NCBI RefSeq assembly: GCF_026340675.1
Contig: NZ_JAPEOX010000002.1
Span: 558,001-622,000 of the forward strand
DNA length: 64,000 nt
Reading direction: 5' to 3'
Source of the DNA: Streptomyces sp. NBC_01264
GTDB lineage: Bacteria > Actinomycetota > Actinomycetes > Streptomycetales > Streptomycetaceae
Shown here in pieces: positions 54,431 through 62,189 of this stretch (the stretch's first letter is position 1; the number at the start of each line of letters is the position of its first letter). The position numbers were made by a program, and so were the translations under genes. The notes beneath the pieces were generated by a model that saw only the letters and a list, made by a program, of their open reading frames with translations, was not told the DNA's origin and did not search any database.

Positions 54431-55213
54431 ATGCCCACCACCAGCACCACCAGCCCCGGTCCGGCTCCCAGCCACGTGACCCCGGTGGCCCCGGCGATCC
54501 CGACGCCCCCGCACGTGCTCGACAACCCGGCCTGGGCCTCGCTGTCCGGCGCCCACGCGGCCTTCGCCGTGCGGGCCGGCGCCCACGCCGCGCGCTACGA
54601 CCCGGAGGTGGCCGTCTTCTCCGCGATCGCGGATCCGGCCGACGCCCGCTCCTGGGACGGGCTGCGCTCCCTGGCCGGCCCCGGCGGGACCGTATCGCTC
54701 TCCGGGGTGCTGACCCCGCCCCCCGGCTGGGAGACCCTCTGGTCGGGGCGGGGGGTCCAGCTCGTCGACACCTCGCTGCGTGCCGAGCCCGCCCCCGAGG
54801 CCGTGCGGCTCGGGGCGGCGGACGTGCCCGAGGTCCTGGAGCTGATCGAGCTGACGAAGCCGGGGCCCTTCCTGCCCCGCACCATCGAGCTGGGCACGTA
54901 CCTGGGCATCCGCCACCGGGGCCGGCTGGTCGCCATGGCCGGGGAGCGGCTGCGCCCGCCCGGCTGGACGGAGATCAGCGCGGTCTGCACCCATCCCGGC
55001 TTCCGGGGCAGGGGGCTGGCGACGCGTCTGGTCCGCGCCGTCGCCGCGGGCATCCGGGACCGGGGAGACGCGCCGTTCCTGCACACGGCGGCCGAGAACA
55101 CCGATGCGGTCCGCCTTTACGAGTCGATCGGTTTCACCGTGCGCCACAGGCCCTTCTTCCTGGCCTTCCGGGCGCCCGGCGGCGCGGACGACACGGCCGC
55201 CACACGCATTTAA
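54431..55213 (+). CDS. GNAT-family N-acetyltransferase (FR47-like)
   Basis: 260 residues from ATG 54431 (GGAAGGAGG upstream). The acetyl-CoA-binding motif A is in ISAVCTHPGFRGRGLATRLVRAVAAGIRDRG (R-G-x-G-x-[GA] type), with the C-terminal NTDAVRLYESIGFTVRHRPFF. The N-terminal half is a partner domain typical of ~230-260-residue FR47-like proteins. In Bacillus yxe and ytm operons, a GNAT enzyme beside polar-amino-acid ABC genes and a flavin monooxygenase acetylates S-modified cysteines before cleavage; the same role is proposed here by context. Confidence 0.85.
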   Translation: MPTTSTTSPGPAPSHVTPVAPAIPTPPHVLDNPAWASLSGAHAAFAVRAGAHAARYDPEVAVFSAIADPADARSWDGLRSLAGPGGTVSLSGVLTPPPGWETLWSGRGVQLVDTSLRAEPAPEAVRLGAADVPEVLELIELTKPGPFLPRTIELGTYLGIRHRGRLVAMAGERLRPPGWTEISAVCTHPGFRGRGLATRLVRAVAAGIRDRGDAPFLHTAAENTDAVRLYESIGFTVRHRPFFLAFRAPGGADDTAATRI

Positions 55214-55292
55214 CAGTGCCGCATTCTTTTTCATATTCCCGTCATTTCCACGGCCCTGATGTTCGGGCACGCACTTTCCGAGGAGCGCCGGC

Positions 55293-56333
55293 GTGAAATT
55301 CCTGGCCATCACCCTGATCACGGACGGCACGGACCCGGCGACGGGCGCCCCGACTCCCACGCGCGAGCGGTTCCGGCAGGTGGTCGCCGCCGCGCTGCAG
55401 GCCGAGGAGCTCGGCTTCGACGGGTTCGGGGTCGGCGAGCGGCACGAGCGGCCGTTCCTGTCGTCCTCGCCGCCCGTGGTGCTCTCCCACATCGCCGCGC
55501 TGACCCGGCGCATCCGGCTGTACACCGCGGTCACCACCCTGAGCCTGCTCGACCCGGTGCGGGCGTACGAGGACTACGCGACCCTCGACCATCTCAGCGA
55601 CGGCCGACTGGAGCTGATGATCGGCAAGGGGAACGGCACCGCGCAGCGCGAGCTGTTCGACGTCACCCCCGAGGACCAGTGGGAGCGCAACTCCGAGGGC
55701 TACGAGCTGTTCCGCCAGATCTGGAGCGAGGACAAGGTGACGGCCAGTCCGCGCTTCCGGCCGGCCCTGACCGCCGCCGAGGTGCTGCCCCGGCCGTACC
55801 AGAGGACCCTGCGCGTGTGGCACGGCAGCGCCACGAGCAGGGAGTCCGTGGATCTCGCGGCGCGCTACGGCGACCCGCTCTTCTCCGCCAACGTCACCCA
55901 CCCGATCGGCCCGTACGCCGAGCTGATCCGGCACTACCGCGAGCGCTGGGAGCACTACGGACACGATCCGGCCCACGCGGTCGTGGGCGCGGGCACGGCG
56001 GGCTTCCACACGGCGGCCACCTCGCAGGGCGCGGTGGCCGCGTTCCGGCCGGCCTTCGCGCGCTACCTCGCCGCCCATGCCGCTCAGGGCATCGAGCCGG
56101 TCTTTCCCACCCTGGAGGACTTCGTCGAGCGGAGCTCGGCCCTGATCGGCAGCCCCGAGCAGGTGATCGAGAAGGTGCACCGCTACCACGAGGAGTTCGG
56201 CCACACGGTCCTGCACCTCCAGGCCGAGCCGGGCGGGCTGACCGAGACCCAGCACCGGGACTCCCTGGCCCTGTTCCAGTCGCGGATCGCACCGGAGCTG
56301 CGCCGCTCGATTCCGGACCCCACCTTCGGCTGA
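55293..56333 (+). CDS. LLM-class flavin-dependent oxidoreductase
   Basis: 346 residues from GTG 55293 with GAGGAG upstream. LLM pattern: ITLITDGTDPATGAPTPTRERFRQVVAAALQAEELGFDGFGVGERH, DYATLDHLSDGRLELMIGKGNG, LIGSPEQVIEKVHRYHEEFGHTVLHLQ. Less SsuD-like than the enzyme at 48477; nearer to the bacterial-luciferase-like alkanal group. Last gene of the rightward organosulfur-type operon, downstream of the GNAT gene. A separate AT-rich segment (55214-55292) precedes it. Substrate unknown; oxidation of an N-acetylated S-alkylcysteine would fit the gene set. Confidence 0.88.
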   Translation: MKFLAITLITDGTDPATGAPTPTRERFRQVVAAALQAEELGFDGFGVGERHERPFLSSSPPVVLSHIAALTRRIRLYTAVTTLSLLDPVRAYEDYATLDHLSDGRLELMIGKGNGTAQRELFDVTPEDQWERNSEGYELFRQIWSEDKVTASPRFRPALTAAEVLPRPYQRTLRVWHGSATSRESVDLAARYGDPLFSANVTHPIGPYAELIRHYRERWEHYGHDPAHAVVGAGTAGFHTAATSQGAVAAFRPAFARYLAAHAAQGIEPVFPTLEDFVERSSALIGSPEQVIEKVHRYHEEFGHTVLHLQAEPGGLTETQHRDSLALFQSRIAPELRRSIPDPTFG

Positions 56334-56368
56334 GGCCGAGAGGGACAGTTGACAGAAGCACCCCCCTG

Positions 56369-56406
56369 CACCACCCTTTCACTACTTGCCTAGTGAAAGG
56401 GTGGTG
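56369..56406. promoter_or_regulatory. Perfect 16-bp inverted repeat, probable GntR autoregulatory operator
   Basis: Arms CACCACCCTTTCACTA (56369-56384) and TAGTGAAAGGGTGGTG (56391-56406) around CTTGCC. It ends six bases before the GTG of the YtrA-type regulator; a TTGACA at 56349-56354 lies upstream. Position over the transcription/translation start fits autorepression. Confidence 0.75.
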
Positions 56407-56411
56407 TTGTC

Positions 56412-56801
56412 GTGCTGGAGTACCGCATCGATCGGCGCAGCGGCATCGCCACGTACCTGCAGATCGTCCAGCAGACCAAACAGGCCCTTCGCCTGGGGCT
56501 GTTGGAGCCCGGCGACAAGCTGCCGACCGCACGTGAGGTCGTCGAGGCCACTGCCATCAACCCGAACACCGTCCTCAAGGCCTACCGCGAACTGGAACGC
56601 GAGGGCCTCGTGGAGGCGAAGCGGGGACTGGGCACCTTCATCCGCAAGTCCTTGGGCGGCGCCCCGGCGGAATCCCCGCTGCGCGCCGAACTCGCGGACT
56701 GGGCGCGGCGGGCGCGGGAGGCGGGGATGGAGCGGGACGACGCGGCCGCGCTGTTCTCGGCCGTACTGGAAGAGCACTTCAAGGGGGACGAAGACGTATG
56801 A
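56412..56801 (+). CDS. GntR-family regulator, YtrA subfamily
   Basis: 129 residues from GTG 56412. Winged HTH (YLQIVQQTKQALRLGLLEPGDKLPTAREVVEATAINPNTVLKAYRELEREGLVEAKRGLGTFI) followed by a short helical tail of about 50 residues, the hallmark of YtrA-type members that have no ligand domain. It overlaps the ABC ATPase start (ATGA), as usual for these regulators, which control their own ABC operon. Related systems respond to cell-wall-active compounds; the signal here is unknown. Confidence 0.9.
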   Translation: MLEYRIDRRSGIATYLQIVQQTKQALRLGLLEPGDKLPTAREVVEATAINPNTVLKAYRELEREGLVEAKRGLGTFIRKSLGGAPAESPLRAELADWARRAREAGMERDDAAALFSAVLEEHFKGDEDV

Positions 56802-57682
56802 CGCACATGGTGATCGAGGCGGAGGGCCTCGGCCTGCGCTACGGACGCCGGGGAAGGTGGGCGCTGCGCGACTGCGCCTTCCGGCTTCCCGAGGGCCGGG
56901 TCTGTGCACTCGTAGGACCCAACGGGGCGGGTAAGTCAACGCTGTTGACCATCGCGGCCGGGCTCGTGGCTCCGACGGAGGGCCACCTCCGCTCGGTCCC
57001 CCGCGAAGAACTGGCCTACGTGGCCCAGGAGAAGCCGCTCTACCCGCAGCTCACCGTCGGCGAGACGCTGCGCATGGGCAGCGAACTCAACCCCGGCCGC
57101 TGGGACGCGGGCAGGGCCGAGCAGATCGTGGAGGCGGGGGACCTCGACCCGGGCGCGAAGATCCGCACCCTCTCCGGCGGCCAGCGCACCCGGGTCGCCC
57201 TCGCCCTGGCCCTCGGCAAACGCCCGAGCCTGCTCCTGCTCGACGAGCCGATGGCCGATCTCGACCCGCTCGCCCGGCACCGCCTCATGGGCACGCTGAT
57301 GGCCGACGCCGCCGAGAACGGCACCTCCGTGGTGATGTCCTCGCACATCCTCACCGAGCTGGAGGGCGCCTGCGACCACCTGCTCCTCGTCGACGGCGGC
57401 CGGATCCGCCTCGCCGGCCCCCTCGACGAGATCGGCGCGGCGCACCTGCTGCTCACCGGCCCCGCCGCCGCCCGCGAGGAACTCTCCGCGCACACCGTCG
57501 TCGAGGCCCGCACGACGGGCCGGCAGCTCACGGCGCTCGTACGGCCGCGGGGCCCGGTCGACAGCGGCACCTGGCAGACGACCCACCCGTCCCTGGAGGA
57601 ACTCTTGCTCGCCCACCTGCGCGCGCCCGAAGCCCCGGCGTTCGCCGTGGACACCGATGCCACCGAGGGTGTGCCGGCATGA
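56798..57682 (+). CDS. ABC transporter ATP-binding protein (YtrA-linked exporter)
   Basis: 294 residues. Walker A (GPNGAGKST), Q-loop (VAQEKPLY), signature (LSGGQRTR), Walker B (LLLLDEPMADLDP) and H-loop (SSHILTELE) are present. The C-terminal ~90 residues are the DrrA-like extension of exporter ATPases. The stop overlaps the permease start (ATGA). Probably acts with the membrane protein that follows as a half-transporter pair. Confidence 0.92.
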   Translation: MTHMVIEAEGLGLRYGRRGRWALRDCAFRLPEGRVCALVGPNGAGKSTLLTIAAGLVAPTEGHLRSVPREELAYVAQEKPLYPQLTVGETLRMGSELNPGRWDAGRAEQIVEAGDLDPGAKIRTLSGGQRTRVALALALGKRPSLLLLDEPMADLDPLARHRLMGTLMADAAENGTSVVMSSHILTELEGACDHLLLVDGGRIRLAGPLDEIGAAHLLLTGPAAAREELSAHTVVEARTTGRQLTALVRPRGPVDSGTWQTTHPSLEELLLAHLRAPEAPAFAVDTDATEGVPA

Positions 57683-58608
57683 GCGCGCTGACGCTGAAGG
57701 GACCGTACTGGGTGGCGGTCCGGCAGCACCGGACGGTGCTGTGGGCGGTGTTCGCGCTGGTGGGTTTGGGCCTCGTAGCGGTGATCGCGCTGCGCGTGCT
57801 GAGCGGGGATCGAGACGCCGACCGGATGACCTCACCGTCCTCGTACTACGGGTGGGAGGCGCTCCGGCTCCTCATCGAGTACGCGGGCAACACCCTCCTC
57901 TTCCTCCCGCTGCTGGCGGGAGCCTTCGTCGCCGGCCCGATGGTGGCCCGCGAGCTGGAGAGCGGGACCTGGCGGCTCGCCCTCACCCAGTCGACGACGG
58001 CGAAGGCCTGGCTCGGCTCGAAGGTCCTGGTGGCGGCCGTGGTCGCTGTACTCGGCTCGGTCGCCCTGATCGGGGTGTACCGCCTGGGCTGGTCCAACGT
58101 GAGCGGATCCTCGGGGCTCCACTGGGCCGACCGGGGCCCGTACGAGGCCGCCGGCCCGGTGCTCGTCGGCTACTGCCTGCTCGGCGTGGCCCTCGGCGCC
58201 CTGGTCGGCCAGCTGGTCCGGCGGACGCTGCCCGCCATGGCGGTCACGGGTCTCCTCACGGGCCTCGTGCTGCTTGTCCTCGGTGTGCTGCGCTGGTCCC
58301 TCCTCCCCGTGGTGACGACGACCGCGCCCTACCCGGGCCCGGGGCCGCGGTGGTCCGGCTACGCCCTGATGATGGACACCGGATACCTCAGCTCCACGGG
58401 TGAGCGCCTTTCCGAGGACGCCTGCTTCAACCCGACGGACCCGGCGGCCGGCTGCCCGGCCGACCTGAACATCACCGCCCGGTACGCGGACTTCCACCCG
58501 GCCTCGCACCACTGGCCGACCCAGCTCATCGAGACCTCCATCCTCCTCGCCCTGGCCGCCGCCGTCCTCTACGCCGCCTTCCGCCTGGTGCGCGCCCGGC
58601 ATCCCTAG
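57679..58608 (+). CDS. ABC transporter permease (ABC-2 type)
   Basis: 309 residues with about six hydrophobic segments (WAVFALVGLGLVAVIALRVL, LLFLPLLAGAFVAGPMVARELE, VLVAAVVAVLGSVALIGVY, GYCLLGVALGALVGQLV, LLTGLVLLVLGVLRW, SILLALAAAVLYAAFRLV). A long extracytoplasmic loop with Cys residues (DACFNPTDPAAGCPADL) precedes the last segment. Third gene of the GntR-ABC operon. Exported compound unknown. Confidence 0.9.
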   Translation: MSALTLKGPYWVAVRQHRTVLWAVFALVGLGLVAVIALRVLSGDRDADRMTSPSSYYGWEALRLLIEYAGNTLLFLPLLAGAFVAGPMVARELESGTWRLALTQSTTAKAWLGSKVLVAAVVAVLGSVALIGVYRLGWSNVSGSSGLHWADRGPYEAAGPVLVGYCLLGVALGALVGQLVRRTLPAMAVTGLLTGLVLLVLGVLRWSLLPVVTTTAPYPGPGPRWSGYALMMDTGYLSSTGERLSEDACFNPTDPAAGCPADLNITARYADFHPASHHWPTQLIETSILLALAAAVLYAAFRLVRARHP

Positions 58609-58750
58609 TGCCGAACGACCCGGCCGGATCCGGGGCCGAAAGGCCCTGGCCGGCCGGGACATCCGCGTCCCCGGTCAAGACCATCGCCGCTGGTGAGCGC
58701 CCTGCCACGGACTGTCCAATGGAAGGAGGTCAACAAGGCAGGAGACGGCC

Positions 58751-61700
58751 ATGTCCGAAGAGAAGAGGGGTTTCTGCACCCTCTGCAAGTCGCGCTGCGG
58801 CGCGATCTTCACCATCGAGGACGGCCGGCTCACCGGCATGCGACCGGACCCCGACCATCCCACCGGCACGGCGATGTGCCCCAAGGGCCGCTCCGCCCCC
58901 GAGCTCGCGCACAGCACCCGGCGGCTGACCACCCCGCTGCGCCGGACCAACCCCAAGTCCGACCCGGACCCGGGCTGGGTGCCCGTCTCCTGGGACGAGG
59001 CGATGACCGAGATAGCCGAGAAGGTCGGCACGATCGCCGCCGAGACCGGCCCCGAGTCGGTGGCCTTCGCGGTGGCCACGCCCTCCGGAACGATGGTCTC
59101 GGACGCCACCGAGTGGATCGAGCGCTTCGTACGCCTCTTCGGCAGCCCGAACACGGTGTACAGCGCGGAGATCTGCAACTGGCACAAGGACTTCGCGCAC
59201 GCCTTCACCTTCGGCTCGCCGATCCCGCCGCCCGACTACGCGAACGCCGACCTCGCCCTGCTGTGGGGCTTCAACCCGGCCAAGACCTGGCTCGCCCAGT
59301 CCGCCGCCCTCTCCGCCGCCCAGGCGAACGGCACCAAGCTCGCCGTCGTGGACCCGCGCCGCTCCACCAGCGCGCTGCGGGCCGACCACTGGCTCCGGGT
59401 CCGGCCCGGCACCGACGCCGCGCTCGCCCTGGGCCTGGCCCACCTGCTCATCGCCGACGAGGGCTACGACGCGGCCTTCGTCCGCGCCTGGACCAACGGT
59501 CCCCTCCTCGTCCGCGCCGACACCGGCCGCTTCCTGCGCGCGGACGAGCTCCCCGGTACCACCCCGGACCTCCCGGGCTTCGCCGTCTTCGACGAGGAGA
59601 CCGGCCGGGCCGAGGCCTACGACACCGCGCGCGCCGCCGACCGCCCCGAGCGCTTCGCGCTGCGCGGCACCCGCCCGATCGCGCTGCGCGACGGCTCCGT
59701 CGTCGACTGCGCGCCCGCCTTCGAGCGGTACGCCGCCGCCTGCGCGGCCTGGACTCCGGACCGGGTCGCGGCCACCACCTGGATCCCCGAGCGGGAGATC
59801 CGCGCCCTCGCCGCGGAGATCGCCGCCGCGCCCTCGGTCACGTACTACGGGTGGACCGGAGTGGGGCAGAGCGCGAACGCCGCCCAGACCGAGCGGGCCC
59901 TGGCCACCCTGTACGCCCTGACCGGTTCCTACGACGCCCCGGGCGGCAACCACGTGGTCCCCGCCCCTCCCTACAACCCGGCAGCGAACTTCGGGCAGTT
60001 CGCCCCCGAGCAGCGGGCCAAGGCCCTCGGCCTCGACAAGCACCCGCTGGGCCCGCCGGCCTTCGGCTACATCAACTCCGGCGACCTGTGCACCGCCATC
60101 GAGACGGGCCGCCCCTACCCCGTCCGCGCCCTCATCGGCTTCGGGTCGAACCTCGTCGTCGCCCAGCCCGACTCCGACCGCACGGCGCGGGCGCTGGGCA
60201 CGCTCGACTTCCAGGTCCACCTGGACCTCTTCCACAACCCGACCAGCAGCAGCGCCGACATCGTCCTGCCGGTCAACAGCTCCTACGAGCACGAGGCCCT
60301 GCGCTTCGGCTTCGAGGTCAGTCACCGGGCCCAGGAGCAGGTCCAGCTCCGGCCGCGGATGGTCGAGCCGCAGGGCGAGTCCCGCAGCGACACCGAGTTC
60401 GTCTTCGATCTGGCCTGCCGCCTGGGCATGGGCGGGCAGTTCTTCGACGGGGACATCGAGGCCGCCTGGAACTGGCAGCTCGAACCCCTCGGCCTCACCG
60501 TCGAGGAGCTGCGCGGGCGCCCCGGCGGCGTCCGGGTGCCCCGCGAGGAGTCCTACCGCAAGTACGCCGCCCCCGTACCGGGCGACGAGGGCGGCGGCGA
60601 CGCCGTCACCGGCTTCGGCACGCCCACCCGGCGCGTGGAGCTGTACTCCGAGCGGCTGCTGGAGCACGGATACCCGGCGGTGCCCGAGCACCACGACCCC
60701 GCGCCCACGGACGCCGCGTATCCGCTCGTACTGACCTGCGCCAAGCACGGGTACTTCGTGCACAGCCAGCAGCGGTCCCTGACCTCGCTGCGCCGCCGGG
60801 CCACCGACCCCTCGGTCGACCTGCACCCGCGGACGGCCGCCGCCCACGGCATCGGCGAGGGCCAGTGGCTGGAACTCGGCACGCGTCTGGGCTCCATCCG
60901 GCTGCGCGCCCGCTTCGACGACTCGCTGCATCCCTCCGTCGTCGTCGGCGAGTACGGCTGGTGGCAGGACGCCCCCGACCTCGCCCTCCCGGGCGCCGAC
61001 CCCACCGCCGCCACGGGCAGCAACTTCAACCGGCTCATCGACCACACCGACACCGACCCGCTCAGCGGCTCGGCACCGATGCGCGCGGCCGCCTGCCGGA
61101 TCAGCCCCGTGCGGAGCGACGGCACCTGGACGGGGACCCGCCCCTTCACGGTCACGGCCCTCACCGAGGTGAGCACCGGTATCCGCGCCCTGCGCCTGGC
61201 CCCCGAGGACGGCGGGGCCCTCCCCGACTACCGGCCCGGCCAGCACCTGACCGTGCGCGCCGAGAACCCGGACGGCACCCTCCAGGACCCGGGCGACGGC
61301 CGCAGCTACTCCCTCACCGGCCCCGCCCTCGCGAGCGGGCGCACCGATTACGGGCTCGCCGTACGCCACATCCCCGGCGGAGCCTTCTCCACGCGGGTCC
61401 ACGAGGAGCTCCGGGTCGGCGAGCGGCTGCACCTGGCGAGCCCGGGCGGCGTCTTCGCCATCCCGACGCACACCGACAACCCGGTCGTGCTGCTCGCGGG
61501 CGGCATCGGCATCACCCCGTTCCTCAGCTACCTCGAAACCCTCGCCGCCACCGGCGGTACGGTCCCCGAGGTCGTCCTGCACTACGGCAACAACAACGCG
61601 GCCGACCACCCCTTCCGGGACCGGCTGCGCGAACTGTCCTCCCGTATACCGGCGTTGACGGTCATCGACCACTACGCGGCGCCCGGTCCGGAGGACGTCC

Positions 61701-62167
61701 CCGGCCGCGACTACGACCGCACCGGGTTCATCACCGCCGACGACATCGACCCCGGGCTCATCGAGCGGCGGGCCCGCTTCTACATGTGCGGACCCCAGCC
61801 CATGCTCGACGCCCTCAGCGGCGCCCTCGTCGCGCGCGGTGTCCCGCGCTTCGAGGTGTTCAGCGAGAAGTTCCGCCCGGCCCGGCGGGAGGTGACCGTG
61901 CCCGACGACGCCGAGTACACCGTCACCTTCGCCCGGTCCGGACGCAGCGCCGTGTGGCGCAAGAACGACGGCCCGCTCCTCGCCCTCGGGGAGGCGGCCG
62001 GGGTCGCGATGCCGAGCGGCTGCCGGGTCGGGCAGTGCGAGAGCTGTGCGTGCGGCGTGCTCAAGGGCACGGCGGCGCACCTGGTGACCCCCTCGGAGGA
62101 CCTGCCCGACACCGACGTCCTGACCTGTCAGTCCCTGCCGACCTCGGACCTGGTGCTCGACGTCTGA
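58751..62167 (+). CDS. Molybdopterin oxidoreductase fused to FNR-type reductase and [2Fe-2S] ferredoxin
   Basis: 1,138 residues from ATG 58751. The N-terminus binds a [4Fe-4S] cluster (Cys9, Cys12, Cys16, Cys43), followed by the Mo-bisMGD catalytic body (~50-780); Cys142 in SAEICNWHKDF is the candidate Mo ligand. Residues ~800-1040 are an FAD/NAD(P)H-binding ferredoxin-reductase module (GRSYSLTGP, LLAGGIGITPFLSYLE, YMCGPQPML). The C-terminal ferredoxin has Cys1091-x4-Cys1096-x2-Cys1099 and Cys1126. The chain would pass electrons from NAD(P)H through FAD, [2Fe-2S] and [4Fe-4S] to Mo, or the reverse. No Tat signal, so cytoplasmic. Assimilatory-nitrate-reductase-like or formate-dehydrogenase-like activity is possible; substrate not determined. 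Confidence 0.9.
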   Translation: MSEEKRGFCTLCKSRCGAIFTIEDGRLTGMRPDPDHPTGTAMCPKGRSAPELAHSTRRLTTPLRRTNPKSDPDPGWVPVSWDEAMTEIAEKVGTIAAETGPESVAFAVATPSGTMVSDATEWIERFVRLFGSPNTVYSAEICNWHKDFAHAFTFGSPIPPPDYANADLALLWGFNPAKTWLAQSAALSAAQANGTKLAVVDPRRSTSALRADHWLRVRPGTDAALALGLAHLLIADEGYDAAFVRAWTNGPLLVRADTGRFLRADELPGTTPDLPGFAVFDEETGRAEAYDTARAADRPERFALRGTRPIALRDGSVVDCAPAFERYAAACAAWTPDRVAATTWIPEREIRALAAEIAAAPSVTYYGWTGVGQSANAAQTERALATLYALTGSYDAPGGNHVVPAPPYNPAANFGQFAPEQRAKALGLDKHPLGPPAFGYINSGDLCTAIETGRPYPVRALIGFGSNLVVAQPDSDRTARALGTLDFQVHLDLFHNPTSSSADIVLPVNSSYEHEALRFGFEVSHRAQEQVQLRPRMVEPQGESRSDTEFVFDLACRLGMGGQFFDGDIEAAWNWQLEPLGLTVEELRGRPGGVRVPREESYRKYAAPVPGDEGGGDAVTGFGTPTRRVELYSERLLEHGYPAVPEHHDPAPTDAAYPLVLTCAKHGYFVHSQQRSLTSLRRRATDPSVDLHPRTAAAHGIGEGQWLELGTRLGSIRLRARFDDSLHPSVVVGEYGWWQDAPDLALPGADPTAATGSNFNRLIDHTDTDPLSGSAPMRAAACRISPVRSDGTWTGTRPFTVTALTEVSTGIRALRLAPEDGGALPDYRPGQHLTVRAENPDGTLQDPGDGRSYSLTGPALASGRTDYGLAVRHIPGGAFSTRVHEELRVGERLHLASPGGVFAIPTHTDNPVVLLAGGIGITPFLSYLETLAATGGTVPEVVLHYGNNNAADHPFRDRLRELSSRIPALTVIDHYAAPGPEDVPGRDYDRTGFITADDIDPGLIERRARFYMCGPQPMLDALSGALVARGVPRFEVFSEKFRPARREVTVPDDAEYTVTFARSGRSAVWRKNDGPLLALGEAAGVAMPSGCRVGQCESCACGVLKGTAAHLVTPSEDLPDTDVLTCQSLPTSDLVLDV

Positions 62168-62189
62168 GCCGGACCGGGAACCGCAGCCG

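Noticed and set aside
58730..62080. A 1,116-codon open frame on the minus strand opposite the molybdoenzyme
   Set aside because: Shadow frame caused by high GC in third positions; no motifs, whereas the plus strand has complete Fe-S, FAD and Mo signatures.
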